Virus record (IMG/VR): IMGVR_UViG_3300043395_003089
Location: 25,168-89,167 of that record
DNA from: a virus
Reading direction: 5' to 3' (one strand)
Length of the DNA stretch: 64,000 nucleotides
Under the pieces are notes generated by a model. The model saw only the letters and a list, made by a program, of their open reading frames with translations, did no database searches and was not told the DNA's origin. How positions within the stretch are numbered: the stretch's first letter is position 1; every line of letters starts with the position of its first letter. This document shows, in pieces, positions 21,946 to 29,747 of this stretch. The position numbers were made by a program, and so were the translations under genes.

Positions 21946-23994
21946 CTACTCCAACTCCAACATCGCGCCACGAAGCGCGGTGTCATCGGTGAGCGGTTCG
22001 AGCGCGCGGCGCAGGTCGTTGATCAGCGCTTTCGCGTTGGTGACCGACTCGGCGCCGAGCACGGTCTCATAGCCAGCGACGCGCGCCGCGACCGTGCCGA
22101 TCTCGCGCAAGAGGCGCGCGGCGATCGTGGGACTCACGGTCGCGCGCTTGTACGCCGCTTCGCCCTCGGCATCAATATAGGCTTCGCTCGCGTTGTGCCG
22201 CTTCGCCGCTTTCTCGCGCGCTTTCTCGCGCGCCGCTTCGCGCGCCTTGATGGTCTGCTCGGCGTAGTCATCGGCGATCGCTTGCGCCTCGACGGTGAGA
22301 CCGCGGGTCAGCGACGAGAACAGATCCGGGCCCGTCGTGACGCTGATCGTTTCGTGGTCGCCCCACAAAGGCGAGATCGCCGCGATCAGCGCGCGAACGG
22401 CTGTCGCGTGGCCCGGCGGGACGTACCACACGTGACCGCGCTTGACCGCGCCGTGCCGCGTGCGCAGCACGCGACCGAGCCACGGGGTGAGCACGCGCGA
22501 CGTCAGAGCCACGCTCGCGACGCTCGCGCTGTAGGCGTCGCGGACCATGTCCGCGAGCCGCGGGTTGCCGCGGAACTTGAGCAAGCCGGATTCCGCGTCG
22601 CCCTCGACGAGATCGACGAACAGCTCAGCCGTACCGTAGGCATCGCCCGGCAACGCCGCGCGATCACCGCCGAGGGCGCGACCCACGAGCCACGTAGCCT
22701 TGACGCCCGCGGGCGTCGCGCTCTTGCTGAGGCGCTTAACGTCCCAATCGCGCCCGCGGAGCGTATCGACGGCAAGCCCCGCGTAGTGTTCCGCGCTCGG
22801 CACTCCGGGCGCGTCGCTCTCGCGCTCGATCGCGATCAGCCCGTCGGTGACCTTACCGTGCTCCGTCGAGCCGGCACCCGTCCAAGAGACCTGCAACCAA
22901 CCATCGGCCGCGATAGCGCCCGCGATCAAGTCGCGCTCCGACAGCAAGCGCTGACGCTCGGTCAACGTCGCGCCGCGCGTGGCGTTCGTCGGCACGAACG
23001 CGCGTTGTGCACGGGGCAGGGCGAAGATCCCGATGCTCGCGCCGCTGTCGACGGACGCGCTACCGTTGCCGCGTGTCGTCGGTTCCACGTAGGCCGCTTC
23101 GCGTTGCGCCGTCGCGATATTCGCGCCCTCGGTTGCGATGTTCGCGAGCGCGCTTTCGACGGCCGCGATCTCGCTCGCGAGACCCTGGATCGCCGTGTCG
23201 TCGCGGAGTGCCGCGGGGATCATGCTCGCGGGGATCGCATCGGGCATGAGGGACGAGAGCGGAATCGCGCCCTCGGGCGTGTTGATCACGGGCGCCGTGC
23301 GCTCGTCGCGAACCGTCACGACGGGCGCGCTACCCGCAGCGACACGAGGGCGCGGCGCCATATCGGCGTCGGTCGTATCGCGGACGGTCACGTAGGCCAC
23401 GCCGGGCTCGGAGTGCACGATTCCCGTGACGGTCTTACGCTGCGACTGGCCACCGTTCGCGCGCTGCACGCGCAGCACGGTCCCGACGGTGACAGGATCG
23501 GTCGGGTCGTGGTCGACCCGCGCGCCCCACATATCGGGCGACACGCGGCGCGCTTTCTCGCTACCCGTCGCCGGGCGGAACGAGGCGCCCTGCGCCATGA
23601 GGGGCACCCACGTGGCCGGGCGCACCACGGGAACAGACAGCACGGGTGCGCTCGGGGCGTCCGTCACGACGGGGATCGCCTGTCGTTCGGTGGCCGGCGG
23701 GGGCGCGCTCGCGCTCGGCGCGCTACGCGCCGCTTGGATCGCCTCGAACTTGGCGTTGTACGCCTCGGTAAGCAGCGCCCGATGGGCCTTCGAGAGCGCT
23801 TCCACGCGCTCGCGCTCCGGGCCCCCCTTGCTGTAGGGGCGCACGAGCGCTTGGAGGGCCGCGAGCGCGATCTCCGGGGGGAGCGGCACGATCGCGCCGA
23901 TCGCCACGAGCAGCGTCGCGAGCCACGCGGGCGGGTCGAGATCGAGCATGAACGTTTCGTTGTTGTCGGTCGGGGGGAGCGCGGGAGTGGCCAT
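21946..23994 (-). CDS. Large early protein, possibly DUF6744-like (682 aa)
   Basis: The first gene of the leftward run. ATG 23994 is preferred because GAAAGG lies about 12 bases upstream; ATG 24021 is possible. The N-terminus is Pro/Ala-rich and low-complexity. The second half (about 340-690) has RGHVWYVPPGHATAVRALIAAISPLWG, which reminds me of actinophage DUF6744 proteins, and a Lys/Glu-rich helical stretch (AREAAREKAREKAAKRHN). The function is unknown. Driven by a sigma-70-type promoter at 24045-24073, it is likely expressed early. Confidence 0.6.
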   Translation of the reverse strand: MATPALPPTDNNETFMLDLDPPAWLATLLVAIGAIVPLPPEIALAALQALVRPYSKGGPERERVEALSKAHRALLTEAYNAKFEAIQAARSAPSASAPPPATERQAIPVVTDAPSAPVLSVPVVRPATWVPLMAQGASFRPATGSEKARRVSPDMWGARVDHDPTDPVTVGTVLRVQRANGGQSQRKTVTGIVHSEPGVAYVTVRDTTDADMAPRPRVAAGSAPVVTVRDERTAPVINTPEGAIPLSSLMPDAIPASMIPAALRDDTAIQGLASEIAAVESALANIATEGANIATAQREAAYVEPTTRGNGSASVDSGASIGIFALPRAQRAFVPTNATRGATLTERQRLLSERDLIAGAIAADGWLQVSWTGAGSTEHGKVTDGLIAIERESDAPGVPSAEHYAGLAVDTLRGRDWDVKRLSKSATPAGVKATWLVGRALGGDRAALPGDAYGTAELFVDLVEGDAESGLLKFRGNPRLADMVRDAYSASVASVALTSRVLTPWLGRVLRTRHGAVKRGHVWYVPPGHATAVRALIAAISPLWGDHETISVTTGPDLFSSLTRGLTVEAQAIADDYAEQTIKAREAAREKAREKAAKRHNASEAYIDAEGEAAYKRATVSPTIAARLLREIGTVAARVAGYETVLGAESVTNAKALINDLRRALEPLTDDTALRGAMLELE

Positions 23995-24044
23995 GTCGGG
24001 GGTACCTTTCGGGTCCTGCATAGGGGTTTTTGGGGTGGACTCGA

Positions 24045-24073
24045 ACGATATCCATCCGGCGGGCGATTGTCAA
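24045..24073 (-). promoter_or_regulatory. Sigma-70-type promoter driving the leftward run
   Basis: On the minus strand TTGACA (24073-24068), exactly 17 bases, then TATCGT (24050-24045). The transcription start should be near 24038, giving a 44-base leader to ATG 23994. Confidence 0.65.
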
Positions 24074-24222
24074 ACACATTGTTTTCCTCCTTAGATTTCG
24101 CATAGTTACAAGGACGGATCCGAGTCGTCGAATCGGATAATAGCCGCGTTCGAGGCATGGGATCCCGCTCGGATCTGACCGGATCTCGCGCTTTCCAGAC
24201 TCGGATCACGCGGTTGCGCGCT

Positions 24223-24248
24223 CGGATAGTTCCGCGTGGAACTATCCG
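24223..24248. other. parS-like palindrome
   Basis: CGGATAGTTCC-GCGT-GGAACTATCCG: 11-base perfect arms. The core GTTCCGCGTGGAAC differs by one base from GTTCCACGTGGAAC, the parS form I recall for Myxococcus xanthus and some other proteobacteria. No ParA or ParB gene is seen in the window, so it may recruit the host ParB, or be an operator of the nearby regulator. Confidence 0.5.
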
Positions 24249-24340
24249 AAATCACTCGGATTTATCCGAGTCACGCCCGCGCGCCGGGCGCCACGGATCG
24301 CGCGGGTGGGGGGCTTCGAGCTTCCAGCCAGACGCATTGT

Positions 24341-24369
24341 TTGACACTCGGATTCGAGCTCGCTAAAGT
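24341..24369 (+). promoter_or_regulatory. Sigma-70-type promoter of gene at 24422
   Basis: TTGACA, 17 bases, TAAAGT. An ACTCGGAT box starts on the last base of the -35, as expected for repression. A TTCGAG/CTCGAA palindrome lies at 24390-24406 in the leader. Confidence 0.65.
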
Positions 24370-24421
24370 CGACGCCAGCGTTGACCATTTTCGAGTGGAG
24401 CTCGAATGACTCGGATCTAAA

Positions 24422-24790
24422 ATGCCTCGGCACTACCAGCGGCAGACGCCATTCGATCACTCGTCAGGGCGCAGCCCGCGCGTGGTCGACTACGTTGGCG
24501 TGCGCCTCGGCGTCGAGCTTCGCCAGCGCGCGATCATGGCAGCCGAGCAGCTCGGGATCCCGCTCTCGGAGTGGGTCCGGCTCGTGGTCGCCAACGCGCT
24601 CGCGAACGGCAACGCCGGCATGAACGGGATCGGCGATCCGACGAACGCCGGCTATCTACATGGCCGCTCGCTCGGCTTCGCGCTCGCGCAACAGCAAGTG
24701 GCCAACGCGGTACGCGCCGCGATCGAGGGCTCGCCGAGCAGCGTCGAGGAAGCGACCGCGCGCGGGATGCTGCCGCCTGCGACCTACTAG
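24422..24790 (+). CDS. Small DNA-binding-protein candidate, ribbon-helix-helix type (122 aa)
   Basis: VDYVGVRLGVELRQRAIMAAEQLGIPLSEWVRLVVANAL has the strand-helix-turn-helix pattern of a ribbon-helix-helix fold (a short beta strand, then two amphipathic helices with SEWVR between). A Gly/Ala-rich helical C-terminus follows. It lies beside the ACTCGGAT boxes, which are the obvious candidate operator, so autoregulation and control of the divergent early promoter are likely (inference). Confidence 0.6.
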   Translation: MPRHYQRQTPFDHSSGRSPRVVDYVGVRLGVELRQRAIMAAEQLGIPLSEWVRLVVANALANGNAGMNGIGDPTNAGYLHGRSLGFALAQQQVANAVRAAIEGSPSSVEEATARGMLPPATY

Positions 24791-24813
24791 CTGTCAGCCC
24801 AGCGAGCTAGTCT
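24791..24813 (+). promoter_or_regulatory. TGGCAG-box promoter of gene at 24821
   Basis: CTGTCAGCCCAGCG, AGC, then TAGTCT ending 7 bases before the ATG. Confidence 0.6.
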
Positions 24814-24820
24814 CGTATGC

Positions 24821-25042
24821 ATGATCGCAACCGTGAAGACGCGGCGCTCGCCAAAGCCGTGCATCGTGTTTCGTACTGCCAAGACCGGCTTCGTCACCGT
24901 CGAGACGCAAACGTATTGCGGTGAGACCGTGCCGGCGGCAGACGGCGTCACGCAGCTCCCTGACGAGATCGAGTGCTGCACCGATTGCGAAACTGCCGTC
25001 AAGCAAGCCATCGAGGCTCTGAAGGCAGTCGCTTCGACGTGA
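24821..25042 (+). CDS. Small Cys-rich protein (73 aa)
   Basis: Six cysteines including CCTDC near residue 51, probably a metal site. Its own TGGCAG-box promoter; predicted leaderless. Unknown function. Confidence 0.65.
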   Translation: MIATVKTRRSPKPCIVFRTAKTGFVTVETQTYCGETVPAADGVTQLPDEIECCTDCETAVKQAIEALKAVAST

Positions 25043-25059
25043 AACTCCGCAGCGAAGCC

Positions 25060-25437
25060 TTAGCGCTCCGGTGTCACGTGCGCGCGGAGCTCGACGATCG
25101 CGAGATCGCCGTTGCCGAGCCCGACGCCAGTGACGCGCAGCGAGCGCGCTGTCGCCGTGTTGAACTTGCCGGCGATCGTCGAGGCTGCCGTCGACTGGAT
25201 GACCGGCGTGATGAGCAACGAGAAAAGCCCCGTGCCCGGCGCCGCTGCCCAGATCGTGTTGTCGGTGATCGCTTCGAGGAGCTGCTTGAGCAAGCTTGGC
25301 CCCGGGCCTGCTGTCGCGGCATCGGTGATGAGCTGCGTTTGCAGCACGTCGCCCACCAACGAGCCCGAGCCATCGTAGGCGTACTCGTATTTGAGGGCGT
25401 TGGGGGTCGCGGACTTGAGGGTCATTGTTGCAGCCAT
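25060..25437 (-). CDS. Putative small structural protein (125 aa)
   Basis: Thr/Ala-rich and beta-prone (ATMTLKSATPNALKYEYAYDGSG, TGVGLGNGDLAIVELRAHV), the look of a virion or fibre-associated protein. It lies at the end of the host-contact module. No family recognised. Confidence 0.55.
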   Translation of the reverse strand: MAATMTLKSATPNALKYEYAYDGSGSLVGDVLQTQLITDAATAGPGPSLLKQLLEAITDNTIWAAAPGTGLFSLLITPVIQSTAASTIAGKFNTATARSLRVTGVGLGNGDLAIVELRAHVTPER

Positions 25438-25443
25438 GGCCTG

Positions 25444-25449
25444 ACCCTA
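25444..25449 (-). promoter_or_regulatory. Leaderless-type promoter (TAGGGT) of gene at 25437
   Basis: GTGGTAGGGTCAGGCC then ATG; 6-base gap. Confidence 0.6.
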
Positions 25450-25457
25450 CCACAATA

Positions 25458-25476
25458 GGCTGACGCGTTGTCAGCC
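25458..25476 (-). terminator. Hairpin after the lysozyme gene
   Basis: GGCTGAC-gcgtt-GTCAGCC, a 7-base stem immediately after the stop at 25477. No T tract. It is also an inverted pair of the TAGGCTGAC promoter motif. Confidence 0.4.
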
Positions 25477-26376
25477 CTACGCGGGCGCAGGGTTCAGCCA
25501 CGTCAGGAGCGTCAACGTATCGCAGCCGACGATGCCATCGGCCGAAAGCCCATAGCAGCTCTGGACGTCTTTGATCCGCGCCTCGGTCGCTGGGCCAAAG
25601 TCTCCGTCGATAGCGAGCTTGCCCGCGCGAGCTTGGATCCATTTGACCATCTCGCCGGTCGCGCCGCGCTTCACGAGATTGATCGTGTTGGTGTCGACGG
25701 CGCCCGGCGAGAATCCGGGCATCCCGAGCGCGTCGCCCGCGTACTGGTAGATCAACCACTGGTTGCCCCACGCCGGGATGTACGTCGGATGCGCCGGCAT
25801 GCCGGTGAAGCGCACGGGCTGACCAACATCCCAGAGCCACGGCTTGGCGAGCCAGAGTGGGCAGTTGATCAACTTGCCGGGCGCGTGGTTCTTGAGAACT
25901 TCATTCCATACGCGTGCACTCGTGTACATGCCGGGCCATGCGCCGTAGTACAGGCGCAACGCGATCGCGGCTTCGAGGATCCACGCGAAGTATTGATCCG
26001 ACGAGAGCACATCGGATTCCTGTTCGACGTCGAAGAACGGCACCATGTTGCGCGCGGGCGAGCCGAGCACCGGAGCTTTCAGCTCGGCGCCAACGTAATC
26101 AATGAAGGCCTTGACCTGTTCTTTCGGGCTCGGAACATTCGGCGCTTTCTTCGTCGGTACGGTGATGAAGATGTAGGCGCTGCGGTTGAGCCCAGCGGCG
26201 AGGATCGTCGCCTTGTCGCGGTCCCAGTAGCTGTCTCGAATCGGCGCCGTGAAGCCACCGAAGATCGCGCGCGGGATGATGAGGCGTGTACCGACGGCCT
26301 TCGCCTGCGTTAGCCCTGCGACGGTTAACGCTTTGATCGTGTCGGTGTTCGCGTAATCGACGCCGAATTGGGTCAT
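25477..26376 (-). CDS. GH25-type lysozyme with C-terminal peptidoglycan-binding domain (299 aa)
   Basis: MTQFGVDYAN at the start (Asp7) and FFDVEQE (Asp116, Glu118) match the catalytic strands of glycoside hydrolase family 25 muramidases, which cleave the MurNAc-GlcNAc bond. The last 70 residues (GATGEMVKWIQ, LAIDGDFGPATEARI) are a type 1 peptidoglycan-binding domain. Likely an endolysin or virion-borne wall hydrolase. There is no signal peptide, so it needs a holin or acts from the virion. Confidence 0.8.
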   Translation of the reverse strand: MTQFGVDYANTDTIKALTVAGLTQAKAVGTRLIIPRAIFGGFTAPIRDSYWDRDKATILAAGLNRSAYIFITVPTKKAPNVPSPKEQVKAFIDYVGAELKAPVLGSPARNMVPFFDVEQESDVLSSDQYFAWILEAAIALRLYYGAWPGMYTSARVWNEVLKNHAPGKLINCPLWLAKPWLWDVGQPVRFTGMPAHPTYIPAWGNQWLIYQYAGDALGMPGFSPGAVDTNTINLVKRGATGEMVKWIQARAGKLAIDGDFGPATEARIKDVQSCYGLSADGIVGCDTLTLLTWLNPAPA

Positions 26377-26705
26377 GGCTTGATCTCCTCGATATCGAGG
26401 ATCTCGTTGAGCTTGGGGAACGCTGGATCGATCTTGTCGAACGAGTCGAGCACGTGCTGTTGCGGGGGCCCGAGCTTGGAGAGCTGCAACGCGAGGTTCG
26501 TGACAGCCGCTTGCTGTTCGAGCTCGTCTTGCATCGCGCGCACGTAGGCCTCTTGCGCGCGGCGCCGGATCTTGTCGATCTTGGCCTTGGCGTCATCGCT
26601 CGACGTGTCGCCTTGGAGCGCGTGCCAGAGGAAGCGTACGAGCTCCTCGCCACCATCGATGAACAGGCGAAGGATCTGGGGATCGATTTCGGGCCAGCCT
26701 GACAT
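26373..26705 (-). CDS. Hypothetical helical protein, lysis-operon partner (110 aa)
   Basis: Coiled-coil-like helix in the middle (DDAKAKIDKIRRRAQEAYV). No strong transmembrane span, so not an obvious holin. ATGA overlap with the lysozyme gene and a shared promoter suggest joint function. Confidence 0.55.
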   Translation of the reverse strand: MSGWPEIDPQILRLFIDGGEELVRFLWHALQGDTSSDDAKAKIDKIRRRAQEAYVRAMQDELEQQAAVTNLALQLSKLGPPQQHVLDSFDKIDPAFPKLNEILDIEEIKP

Positions 26706-26711
26706 GCTGTC

Positions 26712-26717
26712 AGCCTA
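26712..26717 (-). promoter_or_regulatory. Leaderless-type promoter (TAGGCT) of gene at 26705
   Basis: GTGGTAGGCTGACAGC then ATG on the minus strand; 6-base gap. Confidence 0.65.
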
Positions 26718-26730
26718 CCACGTAGATACG

Positions 26731-27762
26731 CTAGCTCGCGTAGAGGACGAATTCGATGACGTCGTTCGAGACAAGCGCATTGGACGGCTCGGCGATGAAT
26801 GCCGTCGTCGAACGCGAACCCTTGGGACAATCCCAGCCAACGATCGAAGCGACACCCGCGTTGGTTGGCTGCACAGCGTAGTTGGTGTTCGCGACAGCGG
26901 CCATCGTGACAGTGAGCCGTGTCTCGCCGCCAGTCGCCGTGATCGCGACGACGCGTTGCACGCTCGGGAGGTTCGCGCTCGCCGTGATCGTGTTGCCAGC
27001 AACGCCGAACGAGATGCTGTTGCTGTTCGAGAACACGACTTCGCCGTTGGTTGCACGCGTGGTGCCGCCCGAGATCGACTTGATCGCTGCAAACGTCGCC
27101 GTCAGCGTCTGTGCGTTGAGCCCGAACGAGATGTTGTTCGAGTTGCTGAAGATGACCGCGCCCGTCGTCGCGACTTCGGTTCCGGCGCTGATCGCGACAC
27201 CCGTCGCCGTGCCACCGACGGTCTGCACGCTTGCCGTGATCGTGTTACCGTTCATGCCAAACGTCACGCCGTTGCCGTTGAGGAAGCTGACGGTTGGTCC
27301 GGTTGCCGTCGAGCCCAGCGCGATTACGCTGCGGAACGCGTCACCGGACATCGTCATCTGCGAGCTGCCCGAGAGCCCGAACGAGTAGCCGTTCGAGTTG
27401 CTGAACACGACGGTGCCAGTCGCTGCGGTTTGTGTACCGCCTGCGAGCGCGACGCCCGCGCCCGCGCCCGAACCGCCGCCCGCACCTTGCATGATAAACG
27501 GTAGGGCTGTGATGCCACCGGGCGGCTCGGCGTCTTCGATCGAGTGCCAGAGCTCGACGGCGGCATCGACGGCCGCTTGACCGCTTGGCGTTCGCTCGAT
27601 GGTCAGGTTGGACGCATCGACCGAGACGTTGAATCCGCCACCGTTGAGCCAGACATTGTCCGGCGCCAGTGGCAACGCGTTGCGATTCAGGCTGTGGGCT
27701 TGCGAAGCGGTGACCCCGATCGCAAGGCCGGTGAACCGCAGGACGTTTTTGAGGATTGACAC
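26731..27762 (-). CDS. Fibre-like protein with four FSNSNGxSFG repeats (343 aa)
   Basis: After a 110-residue N-terminal region come four repeats of about 38 residues of the pattern TGTVVFSNSNGxSFGxxGxTITAS (about 125-275), then a compact C-terminal domain (EVTRL-type beta sequence). The same repeat builds the fibre gene at 34092. Such repeats form extended beta structures in phage fibres and bind surface glycans. GTG start with the TATCGT hexamer 6 bases upstream. Confidence 0.7.
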   Translation of the reverse strand: MSILKNVLRFTGLAIGVTASQAHSLNRNALPLAPDNVWLNGGGFNVSVDASNLTIERTPSGQAAVDAAVELWHSIEDAEPPGGITALPFIMQGAGGGSGAGAGVALAGGTQTAATGTVVFSNSNGYSFGLSGSSQMTMSGDAFRSVIALGSTATGPTVSFLNGNGVTFGMNGNTITASVQTVGGTATGVAISAGTEVATTGAVIFSNSNNISFGLNAQTLTATFAAIKSISGGTTRATNGEVVFSNSNSISFGVAGNTITASANLPSVQRVVAITATGGETRLTVTMAAVANTNYAVQPTNAGVASIVGWDCPKGSRSTTAFIAEPSNALVSNDVIEFVLYAS

Positions 27763-27768
27763 GAAACG

Positions 27769-27774
27769 ACGATA
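27769..27774 (-). promoter_or_regulatory. Leaderless-type promoter (TATCGT) of gene at 27762
   Basis: GTGATATCGT on the minus strand ends 6 bases before the GTG start. Confidence 0.55.
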
Positions 27775-27794
27775 TCACATCGTCGAAACGCGGC

Positions 27795-28634
27795 CTACGC
27801 AGCCTTGAAGCGCTTGGCGTATTGCTCCATGCAAGCCCGCAGCGCCGTCGAGACCGGGCGCATCTCGACGCCTAGGGCTGACAGCCGCGTGTTTTGCAAG
27901 ATGCAATTCGAGCGACCCTTAGAGATCAGGCCTAGGGACAAGAGCTTGTCGCTGGAGATCCATTCGTTGGTGTGCGTCGGGTCGACGAGCTGCTCGTAGA
28001 GAGCAATCAAGTCGCGGTGCCGCATGGCGCCATCGTTGACGGCATGGAACACGCCTGTCGCCTGTTGCTCGACGATCGCTTGCACCGCGCGCACGAGATC
28101 ATCGATCACTGTCACCGAGTTTTCGACATCGATGATCTTGGGGTAGCCCGCGAGCTTGGTGATCAGGTTGCGGGGCCCTGGGATGCTGTCGATCGGCATG
28201 CGTAGCCGTACGACCGCGACGTTATCGAGATCCGACAACACGATGTCGCTCGCATACTTCGAGCGCGAGTAGAACGCCGACGGGTTCGCGTGATCGGTTT
28301 CGTGCCAGCCCTTGGGGTCCGGCGACTGCCCGTAGAAAATACAGCCCGAGCTAAGGTGCGTCAGATGGATATCAAGCTCGGCACAAGCGTCCGCGAGCAC
28401 GAGCGCGCCGATCGTGTTCGAGCGCATCGTGATCGTCTTGTTCGCTTCGCACCAGTCGACGTTCGGTAGCCCGGTCTTGCCCGCTGCGTTGATGACGGCT
28501 CGCGGCTCGTGGTAGCGCAGCAACGTCGTCATGAAATTGCGATCGCTGATGTCCTGCGAGATCAAGCGAGCGTCGGGAATCACCGACGCTAGCTTGTGGC
28601 CCAGAAACCCGGCGCCGAAGATCAAGACGGTCAT
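27795..28634 (-). CDS. NAD(P)-dependent sugar epimerase/reductase, RmlD-like (279 aa)
   Basis: GAGFLG at 7-12 is the Rossmann dinucleotide-binding motif, THLSSGCIF carries the catalytic Ser and YSRSK at 122-126 the Tyr-Lys pair of extended short-chain dehydrogenases. The order and length fit dTDP-4-dehydrorhamnose reductase and related sugar-nucleotide enzymes. With the neighbouring glycosyltransferase and methyltransferase it may build or alter a sugar on the virion spikes or on the host surface. Confidence 0.75.
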   Translation of the reverse strand: MTVLIFGAGFLGHKLASVIPDARLISQDISDRNFMTTLLRYHEPRAVINAAGKTGLPNVDWCEANKTITMRSNTIGALVLADACAELDIHLTHLSSGCIFYGQSPDPKGWHETDHANPSAFYSRSKYASDIVLSDLDNVAVVRLRMPIDSIPGPRNLITKLAGYPKIIDVENSVTVIDDLVRAVQAIVEQQATGVFHAVNDGAMRHRDLIALYEQLVDPTHTNEWISSDKLLSLGLISKGRSNCILQNTRLSALGVEMRPVSTALRACMEQYAKRFKAA

Positions 28635-29104
28635 TCGTTGTTGTCCCGCGATTGCCCGTAGCGTGGCGAGATACCAAAGGAGACGCCACTCACTCCTGAA
28701 TAAACGATCGCGCTTGTCACCGTTGCCGCTGGACGCGTCGCTGCCTCGACCGGCTTGTTCGCGAACACGACTTCCGCTGTTGGCGGCGCGAGCGCTTTCG
28801 CCGCGTCTTCCTCGTCACGCTTGCGCCTTGCAATCGCCGCTCGTGCAAGCAACTCGCTCGCGCGTTCGAGCATCTCCTCCGAGCAGTCGCCAAGCTCGGC
28901 ACTCGCGATGATCTTGAGCAGCCGCTCCTCGTCAGCCTTGCGCGCTTTTTCGTAGGCCTGTGCGATCGCCTGTAGGATGGGCTCGACGATGGTTTCTACT
29001 TCGTGGCGTCGGTTGGTAGCCTGCGAGTTATATTCGGTGATGCGGCTCGCTCGAAGCGAGAGCACCATATCGACTACCGAGAAGACATCGAGCTCCAACT
29101 TCAC
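28631..29104 (-). CDS. Helical protein with short fibre-repeat end (157 aa)
   Basis: GTG 29104 in a GTGA overlap with the upstream stop. Long helical, Glu/Ala/Arg-rich centre (probable coiled coil), then YSGVSGVSFGIS near the end, which resembles the VSFG core of the fibre repeat. Possibly a fibre-associated or trimerising protein (inference). Confidence 0.55.
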   Translation of the reverse strand: MKLELDVFSVVDMVLSLRASRITEYNSQATNRRHEVETIVEPILQAIAQAYEKARKADEERLLKIIASAELGDCSEEMLERASELLARAAIARRKRDEEDAAKALAPPTAEVVFANKPVEAATRPAATVTSAIVYSGVSGVSFGISPRYGQSRDNNE

Positions 29105-29736
29105 GGCTTGATCGCTTTCATGAACGCATGGAAGTCGATCGCCGTGTTCCAGTAGTTGCGCAGCTCGCGCTGCGCGACCTGCGGATGCTTGGTGTTGAGC
29201 ACCGAATCGACGGTGGTCTGTACGTTGACATCGAAGTCGCACTTGACGTTGTAGTGATCGAGCAACTGGCTCTTGCGCCACGCGGCCGAGAAATATGCGA
29301 ACGTCTCTTCGACGAAGAACCGGCGATGCGTCGGGTCTTGAAATGCGCGGTTGCTACGCCCGGCTGGCACGATCACCGTGAACAAGCCGCCCGGCACGAG
29401 CACGCGCCACGCCTCGTCCATGAAGCGAAACAGTGCATCTTGGCCACCGTGAGCGACAGGCTGACCACGTTCGTCGACATGCACCATCGGGATGTGCTCG
29501 GCGAAGTGACTGCTACGCAGCTCGGCGATCGAGCTGTCCGCAAACGGCCACGGATACGTCATCAGATCGACGACATGTTGCGCGCCCTCCCAGATGTCGA
29601 CGCCCTCGAAGCCTTCGCGTGGGCGTTGACCGCACGCGAGATCGAGCTTGCGCCCGGATGGTGACGCGGCGATCACTGGTGCAGCCGTGTTTGCGGCACG
29701 AGCAAGTGTCTTAGCCAACTTGGATTTCTTTTTCAC
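29101..29736 (-). CDS. Class I SAM-dependent methyltransferase (211 aa)
   Basis: LDLACGQ at 31-37 is motif I, followed by GVDIW, LRSSHFAEH and LVPGGLFTVIVP, the usual order of small-molecule or glycan methyltransferases. It lies between a sugar reductase and a glycosyltransferase, so methylation of a sugar is the simplest guess. Basic N-terminal tail. Confidence 0.75.
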   Translation of the reverse strand: MKKKSKLAKTLARAANTAAPVIAASPSGRKLDLACGQRPREGFEGVDIWEGAQHVVDLMTYPWPFADSSIAELRSSHFAEHIPMVHVDERGQPVAHGGQDALFRFMDEAWRVLVPGGLFTVIVPAGRSNRAFQDPTHRRFFVEETFAYFSAAWRKSQLLDHYNVKCDFDVNVQTTVDSVLNTKHPQVAQRELRNYWNTAIDFHAFMKAIKP

Positions 29737-29747
29737 GGTGATTTTCC

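Larger units (their letters stand above)
24118..24416. repeat. Array of ACTCGGAT boxes in divergent control region
   Basis: ACTCGGAT occurs at 24199, 24254, 24346 and 24409. ATCCGAGT (inverse) occurs at 24118 and 24264, and CTCGGAT at 24168 and 24221. The pair at 24254-24271 is a perfect palindrome with a TT centre. One box overlaps the -35 of the rightward promoter. The roughly 425-base gene-free region (23995-24421) holds only these signals, the two promoters and the palindrome. Operator array or replication iterons. Confidence 0.65.

Noticed and set aside
23723-24103. Frame starting with MCLTIARRM after a perfect AAGGAGG at 24086-24092
   Set aside because: It overlaps the 682-residue gene in another frame and becomes Arg-rich shadow sequence. 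The ATG lies inside the sigma-70 promoter region, so the Shine-Dalgarno match is probably fortuitous.
21805-24105. A 766-codon open frame on the plus strand, and similar long ones at 30906-32357 (plus), 47904-49907 (minus), 39970-41073 (minus) and 58332-59453 (minus)
   Set aside because: They lie opposite well-supported genes, are rich in Arg/Asp/His from reading the complement of GC-rich codons, and have no promoter or homologous motif.
24157-24366. Small open frame through the ACTCGGAT array
   Set aside because: It is built from the repeats and palindrome, with no ribosome-binding site or coding-like composition.
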